64,000 nt of DNA, from NCBI RefSeq assembly GCF_000024265.1, contig NC_013204.1:1972180-2036179 (forward strand), in the 5' to 3' direction. The position numbers and the translations under genes were made by a program. This DNA is from Eggerthella lenta DSM 2243 (GTDB lineage: Bacteria > Actinomycetota > Coriobacteriia > Coriobacteriales > Eggerthellaceae). Shown in pieces: positions 26,074 to 34,178 of the stretch (position 1 is the stretch's first letter; every line of letters starts with the position of its first letter). The notes under the pieces are model-generated. The model had not been told where the DNA came from. It saw only the letters and a program-made list of their open reading frames with translations, and did not search any database.

Positions 26074-26106
26074 CGCCCCGAGGGAGGTTCTATCCGGGAA
26101 TACGAA

Positions 26107-26128
26107 AAGCGCCCCGATCGGGGCGCTT
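26107..26128. terminator. Bidirectional terminator between selB and tRNA-Sec
   Basis: Perfect palindrome AAGCGCCCC-GATC-GGGGCGCTT, followed by TT on the minus strand; serves the converging selB and tRNA-Sec transcripts. Confidence 0.75.
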
Positions 26129-26135
26129 GCGTTTC

Positions 26136-26232
26136 TGGCGGAGATGTGTGCGAATCGAACACACCCGAGACGTTCTGCACGCCTCACAGCGGCTTTGAAG
26201 GCCGTGGAGCCCACCAGGACCCATCCATCTCC
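26136..26232 (-). tRNA. selC: tRNA-Sec (anticodon UCA)
   Basis: 97 nt including an encoded CCA. Acceptor GGAGATG pairs with CATCTCC, the anticodon loop is CTTCAAA (anticodon TCA), the variable arm is a long 7-bp stem GAGGCGT/ACGTCTC, and the T loop is TTCGATT. Size and extra arm are diagnostic of tRNA-Sec. Confidence 0.96.
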
Positions 26233-26318
26233 AATAAGAAGGTGCCGTTTCGGCACCGTAGATATGATAGCGCATTTGTCCGCGACGAGGACGCGCGTTC
26301 CGAAATGTTGCGTATCGT

Positions 26319-27161
26319 TCAGCAATTCCCCAAAAGTACGTCGCTCAGGTGGCGACGCGCCACATCCGCCAGCGCATGGAGCGCGGACACGGGGGTTGGA
26401 GGCCGGTCGAGCATCCGATGGCACGGGAAGAAGCGCGTGAGATGGTACGGGATGGCGGGATCGAGCGATGCCAGCCAAGCCGCTGCCGCATCGATTTCGT
26501 CGGGATCGTCGTTGAGCCCGGGGATGACGAGCGTCGTCACCTCGAGGTGGCACGTCGGATCGGCCGCCAGCGTTTCGATGGTGCGCTTGACCGCGGACAG
26601 GTCGCCGCCCGCCGTATCGTAGAATCCCTGCGTGAACCCCTTGAGGTCGATGTTTGCCGCGTCCACGATGCCGAGGAGCTCGGTAAGCGGCTCTTCGTTC
26701 ACCATTCCGTTGCTCACCAGCACGTTCGCAAGCCCCGCCTCGCTCGCGAGCCGTCCGACGTCCCGCACGTACTCGTAACCCACGAGCGGTTCGTTGTACG
26801 TGTACGCGACGCCTACGCATCCGCGATCGCGGGCCCGCAGCGCCAGGCCGACCGCCTCTTCGGGCGCCACGTAGCGCCATGCCGCATCCTCCGCGCCCGC
26901 GCAGGCGATATCCGCGTTCTGGCAGAACGGACAGCGCAGGTTGCACCCGTAGCTTCCCAGCGACAGCACGGTCGAGCCCGGGCGGAACCGCGCGAGCGGC
27001 TTCTTCTCCACCGGATCGAGCGCGATCGAGGTCACGCGCCCGTAATTCTCGTCGACGACCCGTCCACCGTAGGCAACGCGCGCCCTGCACAGCCCGCGCC
27101 GTCCTTCGGAAAGCGCGCAGGCGTGCGGGCACACGCCGCACACGGCGCGCCCGTCAGCCAC
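26319..27161 (-). CDS. amrS: AmmeMemoRadiSam system radical SAM enzyme
   Basis: 280 residues. The radical SAM cluster motif is YGCNLRCPFCQN (C-x3-C-x2-C). An N-terminal cysteine set, VCGVCPHACALSEGRRGLC, resembles the family's extra zinc or cluster site. GGTPT-like regions are absent, and it is closest to pyruvate-formate-lyase-activase-like proteins. It overlaps the upstream Memo/AMMECR1 fusion gene by eight bases, so both are made together. The reaction of this conserved system is not known. It follows tRNA-Sec on the same strand. Confidence 0.9.
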   Translation of the reverse strand: MADGRAVCGVCPHACALSEGRRGLCRARVAYGGRVVDENYGRVTSIALDPVEKKPLARFRPGSTVLSLGSYGCNLRCPFCQNADIACAGAEDAAWRYVAPEEAVGLALRARDRGCVGVAYTYNEPLVGYEYVRDVGRLASEAGLANVLVSNGMVNEEPLTELLGIVDAANIDLKGFTQGFYDTAGGDLSAVKRTIETLAADPTCHLEVTTLVIPGLNDDPDEIDAAAAWLASLDPAIPYHLTRFFPCHRMLDRPPTPVSALHALADVARRHLSDVLLGNC

Positions 27162-28578
27162 GGCGCGGCTCTCCCCCGCGTTCGTGGCGCACCACCTCGA
27201 AGCGCTCCAGCTCCACGTCGTCGTCGAACAGGTCGATGCCGGCCTTTCGCTTCGCGATGTCCACCTGCTGCTGCGCCGAGTCCACGCCGTCGAGGTTCGG
27301 CAGCAGCAGCCCCCGCTTCCAGCCTTTCGTCACGATCACACCGTAGCGGGCCGGGTCCAGCTGGTCGATCGACTCGACGGGCATGGGCGTGAACAGCACA
27401 TCCACCGAATACGACAGCGCGTCCAACTCGTCGGGGCGCACGGGCGGGAAGCGCGGATCCTCCGAAGCCGCCGCCACGCCGTTGCGCACGATCTCGGCGG
27501 CCGTGCTGCCCGTCACCGGCGAGATGGTGCCGATACAGCCGCGCAGCTCGCCGTGTTCGTGCAGCGACACGAACACGCCGGCGCGCTTGTCCGACAGCTC
27601 GGGCGGCAGGCCGTCGGGCACCGCTATGGGGTTGCCCGTGCGCACGAACCCTTCGACGCTGGCGCGGGCAAGCGCAACGTACGGGTCGACCGGCGCATCG
27701 TTCGCGGCTGCGTCGCGCGCACCGCTGCGATCCTCATCGCGGTCAACCGCGGTCCGCACGGCGCCGTCGCCGGCCGAGCCCTGCACCTCGAACGCGGCCA
27801 CCGCGTAACCCACGCCGAAGGGGCCTTCGTAGCTGAGCAGCTCGTGCGAGATGGGAAGGCCTTCCAACGCGCCCGCCATGATCCAGAACGAGCGCAGGCC
27901 GCATTCCGCCGCCTCCTCGCCGAACGTCTCGTCTATCTCCAGCAGACCGCTCAAATCGCCCGCATCGAACAGCGCGGTGACCATACGGTCGAACACGGGG
28001 CCCTGCGGAGCGTAGCCGTACGGGCCGTCGCTCGCAAGCTTATGGGACAAGTCGCCGCTGGCGATGAGGACGCAGCTGCGATCCAGATCGGCGGCCGCCT
28101 CGGCGATGCAGCGCCCCAGCGCGAGGTGCGTCTGGGGCGAGAGGCCCGACAGCCCGATGCGCACCACCTGGTACGTCGAATATGCCTCGTTCACGAAATG
28201 CAGCGGCACGATGGTGGCATGGTCGAGATCCTTCCCGCCCATGCCGCTGCCGCACAGCGGCACCGTGTGCTTGCGCGCGCACGCGGCTATGGCGGCCGTC
28301 ATCTCGCCGTCGTATTGCACGGTCATGGAAGAGTCCCATGCGCCGAAGCGCCCCATGTCGCCGCGGTCGAAGTCGCCCGTGGACAGATGGAAGCAGTCGC
28401 GGAACAGCGGGGCGTGGGGCGACACCACGACGACTGTCTCGGGCGCGTGGGCAGCGATGCGGCGCGCCACCTCGCGATACGCGTCGAGGGTGTCCTGGAT
28501 GGCGCGCTCCTGGCCCCGGCCTACCTCGGGCATGGCGAGGGGCGGATGCGGCACGGCGTACGCGGCGACGATTCCCAT
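27154..28578 (-). CDS. AmmeMemoRadiSam fusion protein: Memo/LigB-like domain plus AMMECR1 domain
   Basis: 474 residues from the ATG at 28578 (GGAAGGAG upstream). Residues 1-270 form a LigB/Memo-type extradiol dioxygenase-like fold: AYAVPHPPLAMPEV, VVVSPHAPLF and IASGDLSHKL carry the conserved His/Asp residues. A 40-residue charged linker follows. Residues 310-470 are AMMECR1: GVFVSLHEHGELRGCIGTI and DVLFTPMPVESIDQLDP. In many genomes the two are separate genes (proteins B and A); here they are fused and coupled to the radical SAM gene. Function unknown. Confidence 0.92.
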   Translation of the reverse strand: MGIVAAYAVPHPPLAMPEVGRGQERAIQDTLDAYREVARRIAAHAPETVVVVSPHAPLFRDCFHLSTGDFDRGDMGRFGAWDSSMTVQYDGEMTAAIAACARKHTVPLCGSGMGGKDLDHATIVPLHFVNEAYSTYQVVRIGLSGLSPQTHLALGRCIAEAAADLDRSCVLIASGDLSHKLASDGPYGYAPQGPVFDRMVTALFDAGDLSGLLEIDETFGEEAAECGLRSFWIMAGALEGLPISHELLSYEGPFGVGYAVAAFEVQGSAGDGAVRTAVDRDEDRSGARDAAANDAPVDPYVALARASVEGFVRTGNPIAVPDGLPPELSDKRAGVFVSLHEHGELRGCIGTISPVTGSTAAEIVRNGVAAASEDPRFPPVRPDELDALSYSVDVLFTPMPVESIDQLDPARYGVIVTKGWKRGLLLPNLDGVDSAQQQVDIAKRKAGIDLFDDDVELERFEVVRHERGGEPRRG

Positions 28579-28739
28579 GAGAGCTCCTTCCCGCAAGCTT
28601 CGACCGGGCGCTCGAACGTTCGAACGTGTGCGCCCTTCAATGGTTCGATTGTACACCCTGCGAACAGCCGCTCCTGTCCTTTACCGCCGCATGCGCCCAT
28701 TCGATACGCAAGCGTTGACGGACGCGCGCATCGCCGCGC

Positions 28740-29900
28740 TTACCGATCGGCTCGAGCGGCGTCGTTCACATCCATGGTCATGGTCTGGAAGCGGTGCTCC
28801 ATGTAGGCGTTGTCGAAATGCTTCGCGTAAAACTCCTCGATGGGCGTGTCGGGCGCCTTGCCCGCCGATCGCGCGTACCAGCAGTCGATGGACTGCACGG
28901 TCATGACGCCGTCCACCAGCATGAGCCCCGCGCATACGGCCGTCACCGCGTAGCGCCAGTTCCACGGAATGAGGTTGATCAACTTCAAAAGCCGCGGCAG
29001 CAGAAGCTTGATCCACGCCACGCCCAGCACGCCCCACATCACCATGAACACGAAGTTCGTGCGTCCGTCGATGGACAAGAACGTGCCCGAATAGTCCCAT
29101 GCGCGGATGCCGAACGAGAACTCCATGATCCAGCTCGTGAAATACTCGAACGCACCGCCGATGACGGCGCTCACGAGGAAGACCACCCACACGGGCTTGT
29201 CGTGGAAACGGTTGAGCGCGATGGTCATGAGCAGAGCGCCGAAACCGTAGATGGGAGAGAACGGCCCGAACAGAAGCCCAGCGCGATCCTGATACTCATG
29301 GTATAGCGCGAAATGGAACAGCACCTCGATGATGAGCCCCAGCACGCAGCACACCACGAAGATCCAGAACAGGTTGAAGAAGTTCAGCGTGATGAACCCT
29401 TTTTTCGGCTTGCGCTCGCGCGCCAACCTCCTCTCTTCCGAGCGCTGCTCCTTGTCCATCTTCTTGAGCTTGCGCTGTAGCCGGCGCTCCTCGTGCAACT
29501 GCGGGTCGAGATAGCTGGTCACCGCGACGAGAATGACGATCTGAACGAGGTAGCCGATGTGGTGCGCAGACAAGCCGAACAGCATCAGCGTGCCGATGAC
29601 GGCCAGCACGGTGAGCGCCGCGAGGGTGTTCGCCGCCTGCGCCGCGTGGGCTCGGCGATTGCGCAGCAGCCGCACGCCCAAGAACACGAACAGCACGGCC
29701 GATGACGTGAGCACCGCCATGAGACCGGCGAAGATGACGATGGACGCCGTTCGGTACGTGCCGCCGCCGACGCCTTGCACGAAGGAGAAGATCACCGGCG
29801 CCAGGTCGCCGAGGGAAGCGAGTCCTCCTACTATGCTGAGAACGCCGAATACCTTGAGCGGCACCGGGAGGCGACCTTCCTCGTTCACCGTGTCGTTCAT
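28740..29900 (-). CDS. CmpB-family (PF06541-type) multi-span membrane protein
   Basis: 386 residues. The N-terminal half has four hydrophobic spans (about 15-120), then a highly charged cytoplasmic stretch rich in Lys/Arg/Glu (about 138-172). The C-terminal half has a further five spans with GLLFGPFSPIYGFGALL and GGAFEYFTSWIMEF, the signature of proteins annotated as putative ABC transporter permease CmpB; no ATPase is adjacent. The ATG at 29900 follows GGAAAGGAA. True role unknown. Confidence 0.8.
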   Translation of the reverse strand: MNDTVNEEGRLPVPLKVFGVLSIVGGLASLGDLAPVIFSFVQGVGGGTYRTASIVIFAGLMAVLTSSAVLFVFLGVRLLRNRRAHAAQAANTLAALTVLAVIGTLMLFGLSAHHIGYLVQIVILVAVTSYLDPQLHEERRLQRKLKKMDKEQRSEERRLARERKPKKGFITLNFFNLFWIFVVCCVLGLIIEVLFHFALYHEYQDRAGLLFGPFSPIYGFGALLMTIALNRFHDKPVWVVFLVSAVIGGAFEYFTSWIMEFSFGIRAWDYSGTFLSIDGRTNFVFMVMWGVLGVAWIKLLLPRLLKLINLIPWNWRYAVTAVCAGLMLVDGVMTVQSIDCWYARSAGKAPDTPIEEFYAKHFDNAYMEHRFQTMTMDVNDAARADR

Positions 29901-30053
29901 GCAAGATTCCTTTCCTCGGTCGTTGACGATACCGCGCGCACATCGTACGCGCCGTCCTCCACCCGCCACGCGGCTGTAACGGTATCGTAACGTGAGAACG
30001 AGCGCTGCGGAAGGGCGGCTTCGCGAAACGCCGAACGCCGCAACGGGGAAAAG

Positions 30054-30097
30054 CTATGCGAGGGCCGCGCCTAGGCTTCGGCGCGGCCCTCGCATAG
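30054..30097 (-). terminator. Terminator overlapping the end of the LytTR gene
   Basis: Perfect 18-bp inverted repeat (arms 30054-30071 and 30080-30097) with an 8-nt loop; TTTT follows on the minus strand. The TAG stop of the regulator lies in the loop, so its last codons form one arm. Confidence 0.8.
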
Positions 30098-30793
30098 GGC
30101 ATCGACGAAGTAGCGGTGATAGGCCTCGTGCATCTTGCGACGCTCTTTCACGCGTACCGGCACGCATGTTCCGTCGCGTAGAATGAAATCGTCGCAAACG
30201 TCGGCTATGTAGTCCATGTTCACCAAACAGCTGCGATGGCAGCGCAGGAAGCGGGGATCGTTCAGATCCTGCTGCACGTCGTCGAGCTTGGCCAAGCCGC
30301 GATGGCAGGCTCCGTCCGCGGTGTGCAGCAGCACCGAATGATCGCGGCTTTCCAGATACACGATGTCGCCGAAGGCGAAATAGCGCCGCGATGCGCCCAC
30401 CCGAAACGCCAGTCGAGGCTCGCTCGCAGGCAGAACCCGATCGAGGACACGCTCGATGGCGGCCGGGTCGAGCGGCTTCATGAGGTAGTCGGTCGCACGC
30501 ACCTCGTAGCTTTCCACCGCATGCTCGCGCGAGACGGTGAGGAACACGATGGGAACCGCCGCGTCCACCGCGCGCAACGCGCGGGCCGCCGACACGCCGT
30601 CCACGCCTTCGAGGTACACGTCGAGGAACACCAGATCGAACGGATCTCCGTTCGCCGCATCGGCTACCAGGCGCTCGCCGGCCGTGTACTCCTGGTACCG
30701 AGCCCGAACGTTACGCCCTGCCAGCGACCGGTCCAGCGCACTGCGCAGATCGCTTCGCAGCGCTCCGTCATCATCGCAGATCGCTATCCTCAA
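30071..30793 (-). CDS. LytTR-type response regulator
   Basis: 240 residues. Receiver domain with acidic pocket CDDD and phosphoacceptor Asp58 in LVFLDVYLEG, then a LytTR DNA-binding domain (about 130-235: YFAFGDIVYLESRDHSV, FLRCHRSCLVNMDYI). The start is TTG at 30793, supported by GAGGAGG seven bases upstream. No histidine kinase gene is adjacent, so it is an orphan. Its 18-bp terminator overlaps its own coding end. Confidence 0.9.
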   Translation of the reverse strand: MRIAICDDDGALRSDLRSALDRSLAGRNVRARYQEYTAGERLVADAANGDPFDLVFLDVYLEGVDGVSAARALRAVDAAVPIVFLTVSREHAVESYEVRATDYLMKPLDPAAIERVLDRVLPASEPRLAFRVGASRRYFAFGDIVYLESRDHSVLLHTADGACHRGLAKLDDVQQDLNDPRFLRCHRSCLVNMDYIADVCDDFILRDGTCVPVRVKERRKMHEAYHRYFVDALCEGRAEA

Positions 30794-30916
30794 ACCGGAA
30801 CCTCCTCAGTTTTCGACGTGTCGCTATATTGTCCGATGAAGAGGGTTATATTGTCCAGAACCGGTTACGACGCGAAAAGCGCCGTTTTCGCAGCTGGGAT
30901 AACGTGACGATGAAAA

Positions 30917-32308
30917 CTACCCGTCCAGCTCGACATCGCGCCTCAAGCCGTAATGCAGCACGAGGTAGTACGCTATGCCCGCCGCCATCCAGATAAGGCC
31001 GAGCACCTTCGCCGGCACGTCGAGGCTCCACCACGTGTATCCGATCACCGCGATGCCGCACAAGGGAGACAGTAAATGCGCCGCCCAGCGCCCGTCGCGC
31101 TTCTTGATGAAGAAGTACCCGATGACGGTAACGTGTAGCATGAGGAACGCGGAGAGCGCTCCGAAATTCACGAACAGGGATATGGTGTCGGTGCCCAGCC
31201 TGCCGAACGTCAGCACCAGCACGAGCGTGAGGGCTCCCACGAACAGAGAGGCGACGTAGGGCGTATGGTACTTCGGATGGATCTTGGCCAACGGCTTCGG
31301 CAGCCCGCCGGCACGCCCCATGGCGAAAAGTATCCGCGACACGGCCGTCTGAGCGGCCAACGCCGTGAAGATTCCCCAGGCCAGCGCCGTGGCAACGGCG
31401 CACACGATGTACAGCCAGCGTCCGCCCACGACCTGCGCCACCAAGTAGAAGGCGTTGCCCGAGTCGCCCGCGAACGCGGCGCCGTCGGGACTGATGCAGC
31501 CCGCGATGTAGGTCTGCAGCACGAACAGCGCACCCACGATGACCAGCGATGCCATCATGGCGCGACCCGGGCCGCGTCGGCCGTCCTTCGCCTCCTCCGA
31601 CAGCGTGGCGATGCCGTCGAAGCCCAGAAACGACAGCACGCCCAACGACACGGCGCTCATGACGAGGTTCGGGTCGAACGTCGAGGGATTGAAGAGCGGG
31701 TCGAGCGAGAAACCGCGCGACGAAGGGTCGGCGAGCAGCCATCGAACGCCCAGCACGACGAAGACGAGCAGCACGAGGATCTCCAGCACAAGCGCCACGC
31801 GGTTCACGATATCGGTGAGTCCGATGCCGCGCACGTTCACGAACGTGTTCGCAGCCACGAACGCCACGGCGAACGCCCACGGGGGCACTTCGGGCACGAG
31901 CCCGGACAGCGCCGTCGAGGCAACCACGTACATGAGCAAGGGAATCAACAGATAATCGAGCAGCAGCGTCCAGCCCGTGACGAAACCAATGCCTTTGCCG
32001 AGGCCGCGCGAGGTGTAGGCGTACACCGAGCCCGCCACCGGCCACTCGCGGATGAGCATGCCGTAGGACAGCGCCGTGAACACCATGGCCAGCGTGCCCA
32101 CGAGATACACGAGTGCAGGCATGCCGCCCGACTCCGAGAACACGCCGCCGTAGATGCCCATTGGCGCGATGGGAACCATGAAGATGAGCCCGTACACAAT
32201 CATGTCCGGCACGCCGAGCACGCGCGCAAGCTTCTGCCCGCCCGGCTGCCTGCCGGCGCTCGCGTCGGACGAGGCGCGCTTCGCGCCGCCGTGAGCCTTA
32301 TCCACCAT
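30917..32308 (-). CDS. APC-superfamily amino acid/polyamine permease
   Basis: 463 residues with 12 predicted membrane spans. The first span region, VYGLIFMVPIAPMGIYGGVF, and the FLGFDGIATLSEEAKD segment are typical of the amino acid-polyamine-organocation family; the Glu in SEEAKD is conserved. AAAGGAG precedes the ATG. The substrate cannot be read from sequence. Confidence 0.88.
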   Translation of the reverse strand: MVDKAHGGAKRASSDASAGRQPGGQKLARVLGVPDMIVYGLIFMVPIAPMGIYGGVFSESGGMPALVYLVGTLAMVFTALSYGMLIREWPVAGSVYAYTSRGLGKGIGFVTGWTLLLDYLLIPLLMYVVASTALSGLVPEVPPWAFAVAFVAANTFVNVRGIGLTDIVNRVALVLEILVLLVFVVLGVRWLLADPSSRGFSLDPLFNPSTFDPNLVMSAVSLGVLSFLGFDGIATLSEEAKDGRRGPGRAMMASLVIVGALFVLQTYIAGCISPDGAAFAGDSGNAFYLVAQVVGGRWLYIVCAVATALAWGIFTALAAQTAVSRILFAMGRAGGLPKPLAKIHPKYHTPYVASLFVGALTLVLVLTFGRLGTDTISLFVNFGALSAFLMLHVTVIGYFFIKKRDGRWAAHLLSPLCGIAVIGYTWWSLDVPAKVLGLIWMAAGIAYYLVLHYGLRRDVELDG

Positions 32309-32480
32309 GCAGCCGCTCCTTTCGCCAGGCCACTCGGATGTCCGGCGCGCAAGCGCCGAGACGTACCCGATACACGATACGGCAGAGCCCGGAAGGGCGC
32401 TGGAAGACCCGACCGTCCTTGCCGATGCGTTGCCAGCCTGTCGGCCAGGTGTTTTCGCATCGAACGCCGCAAGCTCCGCA

Positions 32481-32510
32481 AAAAGGAAAGCCCGCTTTCG
32501 CGGGCTTTCC
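32481..32510 (-). terminator. Intrinsic terminator of the aldo/keto reductase gene
   Basis: Stem GGAAAGCCCG/CGGGCTTTCC (32485-32510) followed on the minus strand by TTTT (32481-32484). Confidence 0.85.
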
Positions 32511-32518
32511 GAGCAGGT

Positions 32519-33379
32519 TTAGAAGTCGATGGTGTCGGGATCGAGACCGCTTTGGCCGAGAGGATCCAGCTCGTCGATACGCTGCAGGTCCTCGTCGGTG
32601 ATGTCGAACCAGAAGATGCGCGCGTTCTCGGCGATGCGCGCCGGGTCCGTGGACTTCGGCAGAGGGATGGCACGGCGCTGCAGGCACCAACGCAGGCACA
32701 GCTGCGCCACCGTGCAGCCGTAGCTGGCAGCGATGTCGATGAGCAGCTGGTTTTCCAGCACGCGACCCGAGCCCAGCGGCGACCACGCCTCCACCACGAT
32801 ATCGTGGCGGTTGCAGAACTCGCGCGTGACCTCCTGGTTGCAGCCGGGGTGCAGCTCGATCTGGTCGACCATCGGCAGGATATCGGCCGCGTCCATAAGC
32901 GGTTCAAGATGATGGGGCTTGAAATTGCTCACGCCGATGGCGCGCACGAGCCCGTCGAGGTAGAGCGTCTCGAGCGCGCGCCACGTCTCCTGGTTCGTGC
33001 GCTGCCATTCGGCCTCGGCGCCCTGCGCAGCGGGCCAGTGGATGAGGTACAGGTCGACGTAGTCGAGGTGCAGCTTGGCACGCGATTCCTCGAACGCCTT
33101 GAGCGTCGCATCGTAGCCGCGATCGGTGTTCCACACCTTCGTGGTGATGAACAGGTCCTCGCGCGATATGCCTCCCGAGGCGAGCGCCTTGCCTACCGTG
33201 CCCTCGTTGTCGTAGGCTGCCGCCGTGTCGATATGGCGATACCCGTCATGAAGAGCCTGATGAACGGCATCGATCCCCACTTCCCCATCGGGCATCTTCC
33301 ACGTGCCGAACCCCAGGCAGGGAATGCCGTATCCGTTTCGCAGGGTGATACGATCCTTCGGGCTTTGCAAATCCGCCAT
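32519..33379 (-). CDS. Aldo/keto reductase
   Basis: 286 residues, NADPH-dependent TIM barrel. Contains LGFGTWKMPDGE, DTAAAYDNEGTVGKAL (catalytic Asp and Tyr), the catalytic Lys in FITTKVW, and YLIHWP (catalytic His). These resemble the diketogulonate-reductase-like bacterial AKR5 group. AAGGAG ribosome site before the ATG; own terminator. Substrate unknown. Confidence 0.9.
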   Translation of the reverse strand: MADLQSPKDRITLRNGYGIPCLGFGTWKMPDGEVGIDAVHQALHDGYRHIDTAAAYDNEGTVGKALASGGISREDLFITTKVWNTDRGYDATLKAFEESRAKLHLDYVDLYLIHWPAAQGAEAEWQRTNQETWRALETLYLDGLVRAIGVSNFKPHHLEPLMDAADILPMVDQIELHPGCNQEVTREFCNRHDIVVEAWSPLGSGRVLENQLLIDIAASYGCTVAQLCLRWCLQRRAIPLPKSTDPARIAENARIFWFDITDEDLQRIDELDPLGQSGLDPDTIDF

Positions 33380-33668
33380 GCGTGCTCCTTATCACTCATA
33401 CGCCGCCGCTGACGGGCGGCGTGAACCGTCGTTACTCGTCCACGATACGCCTGCGCAGCGCGCGGTCGCCGAACCGTAGCGCGCTCGTAGAAGGAAGGAC
33501 ACGCAAGCGTTACCCCGCCGGCGCGGGCGGCTTCGCGCCCGCTCGACCAGTCCGAGTCACGACGGCGACGTACGCCGAAATAGAAAATTTGGCAGGAAAC
33601 GCTGCGGCAACCCGGCTCCGCGGGAGGACGCCCAACCACGGAGGGAACGCACTGGCTGATCGCCTGCG

Positions 33669-34043
33669 TCACTCGTCGACGCGGCCGCGCTGCGCCTTCG
33701 TTTGGGAGCGCCGGCGCTTCTGGGCGAGACGGCGCTCCTTGGAGGCGCGGGTCGCCTTCGTGGCGCGGCGCGCCTTCGGCGGCACGGCCTCGCGCACGAA
33801 CCGGTCGCGCAGCTTCTGCAAGCACAGCTGGCGGTTGCGGAACTGGCTGCGCGACTCGTGAGACGTCACCGTCATGCCGCTGGGCACGTGCGTCATGCGC
33901 ACCGCCGAGTCCGTTGTGTTCACGCACTGGCCTCCCGGCCCGCTCGCGCGGAACGCCTGCACGTGGCAGTCGCGCGCGATATCCTCGAGCGATTGGCGCG
34001 CCCAGACGGCGTAGTCGCGGTATGTCGGCTCATCGTGACCCAT
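33669..34043 (-). CDS. Small GGQ release-factor-like protein (ArfB/YaeJ-like)
   Basis: 124 residues. Has the peptidyl-tRNA hydrolysis motif GPGGQ (GGQ at 37-39) with NTTDSAVRMTHVPSG after it, but no codon-recognition domain. The tail is highly basic (RAS-KERRLAQKRRRSQTKAQR-type), as in ArfB, which inserts it in the mRNA channel to rescue stalled ribosomes. The start at 34043 is chosen from homology; its ribosome site is weak, and an upstream extension is possible. Confidence 0.82.
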   Translation of the reverse strand: MGHDEPTYRDYAVWARQSLEDIARDCHVQAFRASGPGGQCVNTTDSAVRMTHVPSGMTVTSHESRSQFRNRQLCLQKLRDRFVREAVPPKARRATKATRASKERRLAQKRRRSQTKAQRGRVDE

Positions 34044-34075
34044 GATCGCATCATAGCACGACGCCCGCGAACGCA

Positions 34076-34133
34076 CATCATCGCCCGAAAAACACGGAAT
34101 CGCTCCTGCAAGCGTGTTTTTCGGGCGATGATG
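34076..34133. repeat. Long hairpin with 20-bp perfect arms, copy 1
   Basis: Arms 34076-34095 and 34114-34133 contain TCGCCCGAAAAA and its complement, around an 18-nt loop. Shares the core TCGCCCGAAA with the hairpin at 61131-61191. Lies between the GGQ gene and the end of the first acyl-CoA synthetase gene. Confidence 0.75.
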
Positions 34134-34139
34134 CAAAGT

Positions 34140-34173
34140 CGACCTGCCGACCGCCGGCGCCGCCGGCAGGTCG
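34140..34173 (-). terminator. Terminator hairpin of the 34179-35852 gene
   Basis: Arms CGACCTGCCG and CGGCAGGTCG with a GC-rich inner stem, starting five bases past the stop. Confidence 0.55.
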
Positions 34174-34178
34174 GCCCC

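Noticed and set aside
26304-26312. Fifth copy of the AATGTTGCG repeat
   Set aside because: Only the 9-base core matches; the flanking GATT block is missing, so chance is likely.
33380-33668. Possible small gene between the aldo/keto reductase and GGQ genes
   Set aside because: Open frames here lack ribosome sites and any recognisable motif; nothing can be supported.
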